Source: Bacillota bacterium (GTDB lineage: Bacteria > Bacillota_I > Bacilli_A > Acholeplasmatales > UBA5453). Taken from it: DNA of 11,346 nt. Positions 1 to 6,683 of this stretch are shown in pieces (within the stretch, counting starts at the first letter, position 1; every line of letters starts with the position of its first letter). The notes below the pieces were generated by a model. It saw only the letters and a program-made list of their open reading frames with translations. It was not told where the DNA came from and did not search any database. A program made the position numbers and the translations under genes. The stretch lies in assembly GCA_023436805.1 (NCBI GenBank), contig JAEZHT010000051.1, forward strand, positions 1-11,346. Reading direction: 5' to 3'.

Positions 1-1123
1 TATCTATGGCATCCCCACGGTTTTTATAGTTATATTCGATGTGTAACCCATATAAAGAGAGTGGTTCTCTAATTAAATCAAAATTGGGATCAAAATACCC
101 AGTTATCCAGAAACCATGACTGTCATGAACCATTTTGCCATCGCCCAAAACATGGAATCCTTTCGCGTTCGGTAAAGATTCAATCCTGACTTCATCTTCG
201 ATTCTGTAGGTACCTTCTAGGATTTGTTTTTTCACTTGTTCGCGTTCAAATTCGTACCAATCTGGAATATGGGGGAATTCTGTTTCCCCAGTGGTGGCTT
301 TCAATACCCCATATTCATCTTGTTCATAGGTTTTACCACACGCTTCACACCAAATACGATTCTCAGCGCTGTTCATTTGATGTTCAGTTAAACAACTTGG
401 GCATTGATACAAGACCTTGTGAATGTTTTTCATACGGTCCTTAAAATCAATTTTGATCTTGTTGTCTTTTTGCCATTTGTACTCATCATATTCAAAGGCT
501 TTACGAATACGTTCATTGATCACTTCAACCGATAAATCTTTGATTTCATCTTGATAGATGATTTGTGTCATGTCTGCGGCAAGTGGTACGTTACGCATAT
601 CGAGATTCCATTGTGGCTGGGTTAAATAGTTACCATGCATGTTTAAAACAACCACAGGCACATTGAGCATCTTACATAATTTACCTAAAGAATCGGGTAA
701 AATCGATGTCGTTCCAATCAAGGAATATCGCGCTTCAGGGTATAAAGCGACAATGCCGTTGAGTTCTTCAAAAACATATTTGATGTGTTTAACCAGTTTT
801 AAATCATTGATGAATTTACGTTTACAAATCGCACCTACACTTCTGAGTAGAAATTCCCCAAACAAGAAACCATCGATGGCCACAACCCAGTTCAATCTTC
901 TCGGGAATGTTGCGACGGTGGTGACTTTAAAATCGATGAAAGCGTGGTGTGTACACAAGAGTAAATATGGTGGCTTTAATCCTTCCATATCTACTTTGTT
1001 GATTTTTAGTTTTCTTTTCCAGGTGGATGGAAATGATAAAGCCCAAGCTAAAGGCATTAAAACGCGTCGTTCTTTGACGGGTTTTTTGTCCATATTAAAC
1101 GGTGTTCGATCTAGTTTCTTCAT
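1..1123 (-). CDS. PlsC-type lysophospholipid/1-acylglycerol-3-phosphate acyltransferase with zinc ribbon, partial (3' end beyond window)
   Basis: I translated this frame by hand from the ATG at 1123-1121; it stays open for 374 codons to the left edge, so the C-terminus is missing. Residues about 50-165 show a PlsC/LPLAT acyltransferase fold. There is an HX4D catalytic motif (H59 to D64, in CTHHAFIDF) and the glycerophosphate-binding block YPEARYS at 128-134, in place of the usual PEGTRS. A zinc ribbon follows, with CPSC at 241-244 and CEAC at 259-262, then a conserved tail containing HIPDWYEFER (about 285-294). Proteins of this layout are known to me from Bacillota. The expected role is acyl transfer to a lysophospholipid at the cytoplasmic membrane face; the acceptor is not shown. 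The start is supported by a G-rich ribosome binding site (CGGGGGAA at 1126-1133), four to five bases upstream. No membrane helix is obvious. The gene has its own promoter after the tsaC terminator. The family is clear; the exact substrate is not. Confidence 0.85.
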   Translation of the reverse strand, partial: MKKLDRTPFNMDKKPVKERRVLMPLAWALSFPSTWKRKLKINKVDMEGLKPPYLLLCTHHAFIDFKVTTVATFPRRLNWVVAIDGFLFGEFLLRSVGAICKRKFINDLKLVKHIKYVFEELNGIVALYPEARYSLIGTTSILPDSLGKLCKMLNVPVVVLNMHGNYLTQPQWNLDMRNVPLAADMTQIIYQDEIKDLSVEVINERIRKAFEYDEYKWQKDNKIKIDFKDRMKNIHKVLYQCPSCLTEHQMNSAENRIWCEACGKTYEQDEYGVLKATTGETEFPHIPDWYEFEREQVKKQILEGTYRIEDEVRIESLPNAKGFHVLGDGKMVHDSHGFWITGYFDPNFDLIREPLSLYGLHIEYNYKNRGDAID

Positions 1124-1149
1124 AGTTCCCCCGATGCATGTTTATACAT

Positions 1150-1158
1150 ATTATAGCA
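1150..1158 (-). promoter_or_regulatory. Extended -10 promoter of the acyltransferase gene
   Basis: On the minus strand TGC-TATAAT reads from 1158 to 1150: a perfect -10 box with the TGn extension. It lies 27 bases upstream of the acyltransferase ATG and just downstream of the tsaC terminator. The -35 position holds no good match, as is usual when the extended -10 is present. Confidence 0.6.
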
Positions 1159-1162
1159 TAGG

Positions 1163-1197
1163 CAAAAGAAAAAGTGAGGACTTCAAAGTTTCCTCAC
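1163..1197 (-). terminator. Rho-independent terminator of prfA-prmC-tsaC
   Basis: Reading the minus strand, GTGAGGA (1197-1191) pairs with TCCTCAC (1180-1174) over a 10-base loop and is followed by TTTTTCTTTTG (1173-1163). The stem begins inside the TAG stop codon of the tsaC-like gene, so the operon is closed at its last codon. Confidence 0.85.
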
Positions 1198-1802
1198 TAA
1201 ATGTTGTAATTGCTATGGTCGATCACGGCTAAAATATCAGATTCTTTAATCGAACCAATTCGGATAAATTTGATGTCTGGTTCCGATAAATCGATGGTGG
1301 TTGAACCCAAATTAAGATAGAAGTTATTGTACTCTTCGTAAATATAATCTACCTTGTCACTGTATCCCATTTTGATCTTATTCAAGTCCATCAAGAGGTC
1401 TTGGTCTTCACTGGAGAGTGATGTGGTCACAAGTGGACCGTTTTTCTTAATTAGACTCAATGCGCCACTGTGGTTGGGAATTCTAACGGCTATTTTTGAA
1501 TCACCTGTTTTTTCAAAGTGCGGTTTTGTACTTTTCAAAATGATGGTGAGTGCGCCAGGCCAAAATGCCATCATGAGTTGTTTTGCTCGGTCATCAATGA
1601 TGGCTAAATCGTTGATGGATACCAACGTATCGCACAGTATGGCATAATTGAATTGATTATTGTTTTTTAGCTTTGTAATGCGATTTAACGCTTCATTGTC
1701 ATAGAGTCTAGAAGCAATCCCAAATGTGGTATCTGTCGGGAAGATGACAATTGAACCGTCGGGCATAAACCCATCTTCAAAGGTATAATCATCAGGCATC
1801 AT
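1197..1802 (-). CDS. TsaC/YrdC-family protein (probable L-threonylcarbamoyladenylate synthase), divergent
   Basis: This 201-residue protein belongs to the YrdC/Sua5/TsaC family, which makes threonylcarbamoyl-AMP from threonine, bicarbonate and ATP for the t6A37 modification of tRNAs. Visible family blocks are IVIFPTDTTFGI (18-29), WPGALTIIL (81-89), VRIPNH (106-111), GPLVTTS (122-128), STTIDLS (167-173) and the RIGSI ending (181-185). There is no Sua5 C-terminal domain, so it is TsaC-sized. Two blocks have drifted: the usual K-x-R-P segment after the first helix reads KLKNNNQFN (44-52), and the usual TSAN-SG block reads TSLSSED. The start is placed at ATG 1802-1800 because the ribosome binding site AGAGGTG (1816-1810) sits 7 bases before it; an in-frame ATG at 1808 is only 1 base from that site. 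It overlaps the end of prmC by 11 bases. The prfA-prmC-ywlC neighbourhood matches Bacillus and supports the assignment. Activity is likely but not certain given the altered residues. Confidence 0.8.
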   Translation of the reverse strand: MMPDDYTFEDGFMPDGSIVIFPTDTTFGIASRLYDNEALNRITKLKNNNQFNYAILCDTLVSINDLAIIDDRAKQLMMAFWPGALTIILKSTKPHFEKTGDSKIAVRIPNHSGALSLIKKNGPLVTTSLSSEDQDLLMDLNKIKMGYSDKVDYIYEEYNNFYLNLGSTTIDLSEPDIKFIRIGSIKESDILAVIDHSNYNI

Positions 1803-2643
1803 GAGCATTCACCTCTATGAGTGTCATACGGTCTTTTCCAGATAAATCTTTGAGTTGAATGATGTTGGCTTTTGGATAGTAAAACTTAGCCAAATCATAC
1901 ATTGCTTCGCGCTTATCATAAGCGTGTTCAAAGGCAATTAACCCTTTATCTTTTAAATAGTTTTTTGAGTCTTTTAAAATGCGTTCATAGAAAATCATCC
2001 CCGTATCACCACCAAAGAGTGCGATGTTAGGCTCATGAATTTTCACGATATTCGCGACATCTTCTTGACTGGGGATATACGGTGGATTGGAAACGATGAT
2101 ATCAAACTTCATGCCTTTGAGTGGAGACAATAAATCCCCGGCATAGAAACGAACGTTCGCACCCAATTTATCGTTATTTTTTTTAGCCACAACCAACGCT
2201 TTTTCAGATATATCGGCGGCGACTACATTGAGATTTTTCTCTTCTTTGGCTAAAGTAATGGCGATGCAACCAGAACCTGTACCGATGTCACAAACATCAA
2301 TTTTTTGTCCTTGAAAATGATCATCATAATAATACAACACTTGCTCAACCAACTCTTCGGTTTCTCTTCTTGGAATTAAAACATCTTCATTGACGATGAA
2401 ATCATAGCCATAAAAGGTTTGGTATCCGATGATGTGTTGGATCGGTGTGTATGCCAAATAACGATCAATACCTTCTAAAAAGAGGGCTTCTACTTTGGGG
2501 TCAACTTCATGGTCAAAAGCAAGGTAGAACTGTGATGGTGTTAAATTAGAAACGTGCATCAATAACCATTTTGCAGCTTCGGTTTCGAGTTCTGTTGTCT
2601 CAATTTTCTTTTCAGCTTTTTTCAACAAGCTTTTGTAGGTCAT
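1792..2643 (-). CDS. prmC: Release factor glutamine methyltransferase PrmC
   Basis: This 283-residue S-adenosylmethionine-dependent methyltransferase modifies the glutamine of the GGQ motif in release factors RF1 and RF2. The N-terminal helical substrate-binding domain spans about 1-85. Then come VLIPRRETEELVE (88-100), the SAM-binding loop DIGTGSGCIAI (119-129), the acidic end of strand 2 (AADIS, about 142-146) and the catalytic NPPY (186-189), which holds the target glutamine side chain. The length is typical. The start is the ATG at 2643-2641, which overlaps the TGA of prfA as ATGA, with an AGGGGA ribosome binding site 6 bases upstream inside prfA. It ends in TGA inside the next gene. Its position directly behind its own substrate gene, prfA, is the conserved arrangement across bacteria. 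Confidence 0.96.
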   Translation of the reverse strand: MTYKSLLKKAEKKIETTELETEAAKWLLMHVSNLTPSQFYLAFDHEVDPKVEALFLEGIDRYLAYTPIQHIIGYQTFYGYDFIVNEDVLIPRRETEELVEQVLYYYDDHFQGQKIDVCDIGTGSGCIAITLAKEEKNLNVVAADISEKALVVAKKNNDKLGANVRFYAGDLLSPLKGMKFDIIVSNPPYIPSQEDVANIVKIHEPNIALFGGDTGMIFYERILKDSKNYLKDKGLIAFEHAYDKREAMYDLAKFYYPKANIIQLKDLSGKDRMTLIEVNAHDA

Positions 2644-3707
2644 TCGACATCCCCTGCCAATTGTCTACGTTGAAATTCGTTGTGTAGTGGTTCTAAAACC
2701 AATTCAAGTCTGCCTTCCATGATCGCGTCTAGACGTTGTAACGTCAAGTTGATGCGGTGGTCGGTGACACGATTTTGTGGGTAGTTATAGGTTCTGATCT
2801 TTTCTGAACGGTCACCACGACCCACCAAAGAACGACGTTGTAACGATTCTTTATCGTGTTGTTCTTGAAGTATGGCATCGTATATTCTGGTCTTCAGTAA
2901 TCTAAATGCTTTGTCTTTATTTTCGTGTTGAGACTTACCTTCTTGACATGCTACCACAGTGCCTGTAGGTACGTGGGTTAGTCGTACAGCAGATTTGGTC
3001 GTATTGACCGATTGGCCACCAGGACCGGATGAGTTATAGGTATCGACACGGATATCATTCCATGACACATCGATTTCGACTTCTTCTGCTTCTGGCATGA
3101 CTAAAACGGTTGCTGTCGAGGTATGGATTCTACCCTGAGATTCGGTTTCAGGGACACGTTGAACGCGGTGTACACCGGCTTCATATTTCAGTGATGAATA
3201 CACATTGTCCCCTGAAATCATGAATTCGATCGATGTAAAACCACCCATCGCACCTTCATCGGCGTTCAGCATTTCAATCTTCCAACGGTTCGCTTCTGCA
3301 AATCGTGCATACATTCGGAACAAATCCCCAGCAAAAATATTGCCTTCATCGCCACCTGCAGCCCCTTTGATTTCAACGATGACGTTTTTATCGTCGTTCG
3401 GGTCTTTAGGTAACAACAAAATTTTCAATGCTTCTTCAAGTTGTTCTAATGCGGCTTCAATCTCAATCAATTCTAAACTAGCCATTTCAGAAATCTCTGG
3501 GTCGGTGTCTTCTGCCATCAACTTTAAGCCTTCAATTTGGTCTTGTTTCGATAAGTAGTTTTGGTATGTTTCCACGGTTTTTTCTAAGGATCTTTGTTCC
3601 TTCATGAGTGCAGTCATTTTTTTGATATCTGCTGACACTTCCGGGTCCATCAATAGTTGCGTAATTTCTTGGTATCTTTTTAGGATAAGGTCTAATCTTT
3701 CAAACAT
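2640..3707 (-). CDS. prfA: Peptide chain release factor 1 (RF1)
   Basis: This 355-residue class I release factor reads UAA and UAG at the ribosomal A site and triggers peptide hydrolysis. The N-terminal coiled-coil domain covers about 1-100. The PCRF segment includes GAAGGDEGNIFAGDLFRMY (115-133). The codon-recognition P-x-T tripeptide is PET at 186-188 (RVPETES), which distinguishes RF1 from RF2 (SPF). The catalytic GGQ is at 230-232 in SSGPGGQSVNTT, and its glutamine is the substrate of the adjacent PrmC. Length is normal and the gene looks intact. The ribosome binding site AGGAG (3721-3717) lies 9 bases before the ATG. It is the first gene of prfA-prmC-tsaC. Its own stop is TGA, a codon RF1 does not read, so RF2 must be encoded elsewhere. 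Confidence 0.97.
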   Translation of the reverse strand: MFERLDLILKRYQEITQLLMDPEVSADIKKMTALMKEQRSLEKTVETYQNYLSKQDQIEGLKLMAEDTDPEISEMASLELIEIEAALEQLEEALKILLLPKDPNDDKNVIVEIKGAAGGDEGNIFAGDLFRMYARFAEANRWKIEMLNADEGAMGGFTSIEFMISGDNVYSSLKYEAGVHRVQRVPETESQGRIHTSTATVLVMPEAEEVEIDVSWNDIRVDTYNSSGPGGQSVNTTKSAVRLTHVPTGTVVACQEGKSQHENKDKAFRLLKTRIYDAILQEQHDKESLQRRSLVGRGDRSEKIRTYNYPQNRVTDHRINLTLQRLDAIMEGRLELVLEPLHNEFQRRQLAGDVE

Positions 3708-3742
3708 GGTTATTCACTCCTAAGCCTTAATAATCATATCAT

Positions 3743-3771
3743 ATTATGTTGTATTTTTCTATGAAAACCAA
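3743..3771 (-). promoter_or_regulatory. Candidate promoter of prfA-prmC-tsaC
   Basis: In the AT-rich space divergent from dps, the minus strand offers CATAAT (3748-3743) as -10, with TTGGTT (3771-3766) 17 bases upstream as a weak -35. An alternative -10, TATGAT, is at 3738-3733. A promoter is expected here, but which box is used cannot be decided by eye. Confidence 0.4.
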
Positions 3772-3785
3772 AAAATGCCGACTAT

Positions 3786-3814
3786 TTTATTCTATCGCTC
3801 ATTTGTGGTATAAT
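3786..3814 (+). promoter_or_regulatory. Promoter of dps
   Basis: A perfect TATAAT at 3809-3814 is preceded by TGG (3806-3808), giving an extended -10. The -35 position (around 3786-3791) is only T-rich. The ATG of dps is 28 bases downstream of the -10 box. Confidence 0.65.
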
Positions 3815-3842
3815 CCTAATAGATACTTAAGGAGGAAATACA

Positions 3843-4277
3843 ATGAATAAACTAGAACAATTGTTGAACAAAGAAGTCGCGAATTTTGCAGTATTGTACA
3901 CGAAGTTACACAACTTCCACTGGTATGTTAAGGGTCCTCTTTTCTTCCAATTGCATGCTAAATTTGAAGAATTATACGACCAAGTAACCGAAATTTATGA
4001 TGAAATTGCTGAAAGAATTTTAATGATTGGTGGCAAACCTGTAGCAACCCTTAAAGGTAATCTTGAATTAGCAAGCTTAAAAGAAGCTACTGGATTAGAA
4101 ACCAAAGATGAAATGATTAAATCGGTCATCAGTGACTTTAGACAAGTCGATGCTGAACTAAAAGAAGGCATTAAATTGGCTGAAGAAGTTGAAGACGATG
4201 TCACTGTAGATTTACTCACAACGACCCGTGGTGCACTTCAAAAGCACATTTGGATGTTATCAGAACTTTTAAAATAA
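3843..4277 (+). CDS. dps: Dps-family ferritin-like DNA-protection / iron-storage protein
   Basis: This 144-residue cytoplasmic protein belongs to the Dps mini-ferritins, which form dodecamers, oxidise Fe(II) using hydrogen peroxide and store the iron. The inter-subunit ferroxidase ligands are all present at Dps spacing: H26 (in HNFHWYVKG), H38, D53 and E57 (in YDEIAERI). This 12-15-4 spacing is the same as in Listeria Dps, as I recall it. W27 and the IGGKPVATL segment (62-70) are family hallmarks. There is no long lysine-rich N-terminal tail, so DNA binding of the E. coli type is not evident; the protein may act mainly in iron and peroxide detoxification. The ribosome binding site AAGGAGG (3829-3835) is 7 bases from the ATG. 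The gene is transcribed alone, divergent from prfA, and ends at a hairpin overlapping its TAA stop. Confidence 0.94.
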   Translation: MNKLEQLLNKEVANFAVLYTKLHNFHWYVKGPLFFQLHAKFEELYDQVTEIYDEIAERILMIGGKPVATLKGNLELASLKEATGLETKDEMIKSVISDFRQVDAELKEGIKLAEEVEDDVTVDLLTTTRGALQKHIWMLSELLK

Positions 4278-4297
4278 CCGCTGCTTAGCGGTTTTTA
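4276..4297 (+). terminator. Rho-independent terminator of dps
   Basis: AACCGCT (4276-4282), a GCTT loop, then AGCGGTT (4287-4293) and a run of T with TTTTTATTT. The stem starts within the dps stop codon. Its T-rich tail falls where the -35 region of the next gene's promoter would lie. Confidence 0.85.
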
Positions 4298-4311
4298 TTT
4301 GCCTTGTTTGG

Positions 4312-4320
4312 TGTTATAAT
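4312..4320 (+). promoter_or_regulatory. Extended -10 promoter of the small membrane protein gene
   Basis: TGT-TATAAT at 4312-4320 is a perfect extended -10 box. No -35 is visible, since that position lies in the dps terminator tail. Transcription would begin around 4327, leaving a leader of only about a dozen bases with the ribosome binding site GGGAG (4328-4332) almost at the 5' end. Confidence 0.6.
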
Positions 4321-4339
4321 GCGTTTAGGGAGTGATGTT

Positions 4340-4837
4340 ATGAGAAGACGTTTATTGGCAGCGATGCCACTCATCAGTTTGTTATTATTTTTAACCGCTT
4401 GGTTATATTTTGAAAAATTAGAATTGGGCTTGACCTTTTTCCTTTTGATTCCATTGTCTTGGATTTTATTGACTGGCAATGTTTTAAAAAGATTATCCGA
4501 GGTTATGCCGTTTGTATCCTTAATGTTATTCTTGTGGCTCGGATTTGGGCTAGGCTATTGGCACCCAGGTTGGTTGGTTTTCTTCTTAGTACCTCTAACC
4601 AATATTATCGTGGAACGTAAGATTGATGCTAGAAAAATGGTGGGCATAGTGATTACCGCAGCCTACATCACCGTTGGGTTACTGTATGAAACATGGCACC
4701 CAACATGGATCATGTTCTTGCTCATACCAATCATCAATACGTTGTTTTTCCCACAAAAAAATGCGTATATGACGTTTAAAACCACTAATTTCAGATTCGG
4801 TAAAGTGATAGATGCTGATACGGAAGACGACAAATAA
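4340..4837 (+). CDS. Small integral membrane protein made of three repeated helical hairpins, function unknown
   Basis: I do not recognise a named family. The 165-residue product is almost wholly hydrophobic up to about residue 138 and ends in a polar, acidic tail (DADTEDDK). It contains three similar units of about 37 residues, at 9-45, 56-91 and 101-137. Each has a first helix (MPLISLLLF, MPFVSLMLF, VGIVITAAY) and a second helix with the pattern FLLIP / FLVP / LLIP (34-38, 82-85, 127-130). In units two and three the turn carries YWHPGW (73-78) and TWHPTW (118-123); in unit one this has decayed to KLELGL. Up to six membrane segments are expected. The ATG at 4340 is chosen because GGGAG (4328-4332) lies 7 bases upstream; an in-frame TTG at 4304 lies upstream of the -10 box and cannot be the start from this promoter. 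It has its own promoter and converges on dnaB. Confidence 0.75.
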   Translation: MRRRLLAAMPLISLLLFLTAWLYFEKLELGLTFFLLIPLSWILLTGNVLKRLSEVMPFVSLMLFLWLGFGLGYWHPGWLVFFLVPLTNIIVERKIDARKMVGIVITAAYITVGLLYETWHPTWIMFLLIPIINTLFFPQKNAYMTFKTTNFRFGKVIDADTEDDK

Positions 4838-4840
4838 TTA

Positions 4841-4876
4841 AAAATCGCATGGCGCGCGCCATGCGATATTTTTTTT
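4841..4876. terminator. Bidirectional terminator between converging genes
   Basis: A perfect 24-base palindrome at 4844-4867 has arms ATCGCATGGC and GCCATGCGAT around a GCGC centre. It is flanked by A-rich sequence on the left (TTTTTAATT on the minus strand) and by TATTTTTTTT on the right. It can end transcription of the membrane protein gene (plus) and of the gdpP-rplI-dnaB operon (minus). The dnaB TAA stop at 4875-4877 lies in the T tract. Confidence 0.85.
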
Positions 4877-6230
4877 AGTTTCGTGGTTCATCGTCACGTT
4901 GTGTGATTTGTAAGAAACGTGAGTATTCTTTTTCAAATTTATATAATAGAACATTCCCAACAGAACCTTGACGGTTTTTCGCAAACTGGAGTTCGGTCTC
5001 TCCGTTATCGACTTGACCATGAGAATAGTATTCGTCACGGTATAAGAATAGTACGATATCGGCATCTTGTTCAATCGAACCCGATTCTCTTAAGTCAGCC
5101 AATACGGGTCGTTTGTCATCGCGTTTTTCTACGCCACGAGACAACTGTGACAACGCCATGACAGGGATTTTCAACTCTCTGGCCATGGTTTTAAGTTGAC
5201 GGGATATTTTCGCAACTTCTTCTTGTCTGTTGACATTGGATGAACCGTTTTTGCCTTCATCACCTTTAATCAATTGAAGGTAGTCAATGACGACAAAATC
5301 GAGTTTACCCTCTTGACGTAGTTTACGGCATTTCGAACGGATATCTTGAACTGAAATGGCTGAGGAGTCATCGAAGAAGACATTGAGTCTGCCTAAAGAT
5401 TCTACGGCTGTATCGACGAATTGCCACTCTTTTGGTGTCAATTCACCGGTCTTAATTCTTCTATTTTCAACTCTAGATTCTGAAGCCAACATACGGCCTA
5501 CGAGTTGTTCATTACTCATTTCTAGGGAGAATACGGCTACAGACGCACCACCACTTGCGTTGTGTTTCGCAACGTTTAAAGCGATATTCATGGCGAAAGC
5601 ACTCTTCCCCATCGACGGACGTGCCGCTAGGATGATGAGTTCTTCTGGTTGTAAACCTGAGGTGATTTGGTCAAACATAGAAAACCCAGTAGATAATCCC
5701 GTTAAAGCCCCTTTGTTACGTCTGCTTTCGGCTTTTTCTTTCACTTCATGTGCGACTTGATCGATTCGGATGAATTCGCTGGCTTTACGACGTCTGACGA
5801 GTTCGAATATTTTCTTTTCAGCATCGTCAATGAATTCAGTGGCTTTGATTTGATCATTGAACCCGTCTTCCATGATTCTGGATGCTGCATCAATAACAGC
5901 ACGTTTTAGGGCGTAGTCTTTGACGATATCTACATATGCATCTAGGTTTGCTGTGGTAGGAACCAAGTCAGTGATTTCGGATAAATAGCCCACACCAACT
6001 TCTTTCATCGCCCCCATTTGAGCGAGTTCAGTAGATACGGTGGTATAGTCAAGTTTATCACCACGATTGTAGAGATTTCTTAAGGCAAAAAAGATTTTTT
6101 GATTTCTGCGATCATAAAAATCTTCATCATTCAATTTATCTAATAAACCCACCATTACGGATGGGCTTAAGAATACCGAACCTAGAACGGATTGTTCCGC
6201 TTCTAGGCTAAATGGCATGATACGGCTCAT
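4875..6230 (-). CDS. dnaB: Replicative DNA helicase DnaB (called DnaC in Bacillus)
   Basis: This 451-residue hexameric helicase unwinds DNA 5'-3' at the replication fork. The N-terminal primase-interacting domain covers about 1-105 (SLEAEQSVLGSVF near the start). A linker helix follows at about 130-150 and the RecA-like ATPase domain at about 175-451. Seen in the ATPase domain are Walker A with ARPSMGKS (about 203-210), SLEMS (about 235-239), the Walker B region VVIDYLQLI (about 313-321), the LSQLSRGVE block (about 360-368), ADLRESGSIEQDAD (about 378-391) and the arginine-finger region FAKNRQG (about 416-422). There is no intein. The start is taken as ATG 6230-6228: AAGGTG (6241-6236) lies 5 bases before it, whereas a preceding TTG at 6233 is too close. 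That ribosome binding site overlaps the stop of the L9 coding region, so expression is probably coupled. It is the last gene of its operon. Confidence 0.97.
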   Translation of the reverse strand: MSRIMPFSLEAEQSVLGSVFLSPSVMVGLLDKLNDEDFYDRRNQKIFFALRNLYNRGDKLDYTTVSTELAQMGAMKEVGVGYLSEITDLVPTTANLDAYVDIVKDYALKRAVIDAASRIMEDGFNDQIKATEFIDDAEKKIFELVRRRKASEFIRIDQVAHEVKEKAESRRNKGALTGLSTGFSMFDQITSGLQPEELIILAARPSMGKSAFAMNIALNVAKHNASGGASVAVFSLEMSNEQLVGRMLASESRVENRRIKTGELTPKEWQFVDTAVESLGRLNVFFDDSSAISVQDIRSKCRKLRQEGKLDFVVIDYLQLIKGDEGKNGSSNVNRQEEVAKISRQLKTMARELKIPVMALSQLSRGVEKRDDKRPVLADLRESGSIEQDADIVLFLYRDEYYSHGQVDNGETELQFAKNRQGSVGNVLLYKFEKEYSRFLQITQRDDEPRN

Positions 6231-6239
6231 CAATTCACC

Positions 6240-6683
6240 TTATTTCTCTAATACGTTGATTTCAAATTGTGCTTTAACATCCTTGTGTAACGAAACGGTC
6301 GCTGTATATATACCGACAGAGTTGATTTCAGAAGTCAATTCGACTTTCTTTTTATCTAATCTAATACCGGTTTGTTCTTCAAAAGATTCGACGATTTGTT
6401 TGGTTGTGACACTACCAAATAGTTTGCCATCATTACCAATATTGATAAAGATGTTGACCGATTTGGATTCAATTTCTTGTTTCAACTTATTCATGAGTGC
6501 GAGGTGTTCAGCTTCACGTTCTTTGATGAGTTGTTTTTCTTTTTCAATGGCTTTGATGTTTTCATCAGAAGCGAGGATTGCTTTACTAGAAGATAGTAGG
6601 AATGTCCCATAGCCGTTGGCTACATCGATGACATCATCCTTCTTACCTCTGCCTTTAACATCTTCTGTTAATATTACTTTCAT
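6240..6683 (-). CDS. rplI: Ribosomal protein bL9, internal in-frame start within the fusion
   Basis: This is the 147-residue L9 part of the fused frame, with a likely initiation site of its own. The ATG at 6683-6681 follows GAGGGAGA (6698-6691) at 7 bases, as good a ribosome binding site as those of neighbouring genes, and the protein beginning there has the normal L9 N-terminus and length. L9 binds domain V of 23S rRNA near the L1 stalk. MKVILTEDVKGRGKKDDVIDVANGYG matches the L9 N-terminal domain. A long charged connecting helix follows (about 40-75 of L9), then the C-terminal domain. The usual GYARNFLIPKGLA loop reads GYGTFLLSSSKAI: it is one residue shorter and lacks the Arg, Asn and Lys typical of the rRNA-contact region. 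Whether L9 is made separately, only as the fusion, or both is an inference that needs protein data. Confidence 0.7.
   Translation of the reverse strand: MKVILTEDVKGRGKKDDVIDVANGYGTFLLSSSKAILASDENIKAIEKEKQLIKEREAEHLALMNKLKQEIESKSVNIFINIGNDGKLFGSVTTKQIVESFEEQTGIRLDKKKVELTSEINSVGIYTATVSLHKDVKAQFEINVLEK

Noticed and set aside
639..1232. Open frame of 197 codons on the plus strand
   Set aside because: It is antisense to the acyltransferase frame, which has clear motifs and a promoter; its translation shows no recognisable domain and it runs through the tsaC terminator.
3725..3750. Possible PerR/Fur box between prfA and dps
   Set aside because: The AT-rich stretch has only an imperfect, bulged inverted repeat and lies far upstream of the dps promoter; it does not match either consensus well enough.
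4304..4339. TTG start giving a 12-residue longer membrane protein
   Set aside because: The extra codons include the -10 box itself and have no ribosome binding site; the ATG at 4340 has GGGAG at good spacing.
4844..4867. Perfect GC-rich palindrome as an attachment or recombination site
   Set aside because: Its place between converging stops and its flanking T/A tracts are fully explained by a bidirectional terminator; no integrase or duplicated flank is present.
4875..6230. Intein or insertion in dnaB
   Set aside because: dnaB is a common intein host, but here the Walker A and later motifs are continuous and the length is normal.
6231..6233. TTG as the dnaB start
   Set aside because: It would add one residue and is only 2 bases from the ribosome binding site; the next codon, ATG at 6230, fits better.
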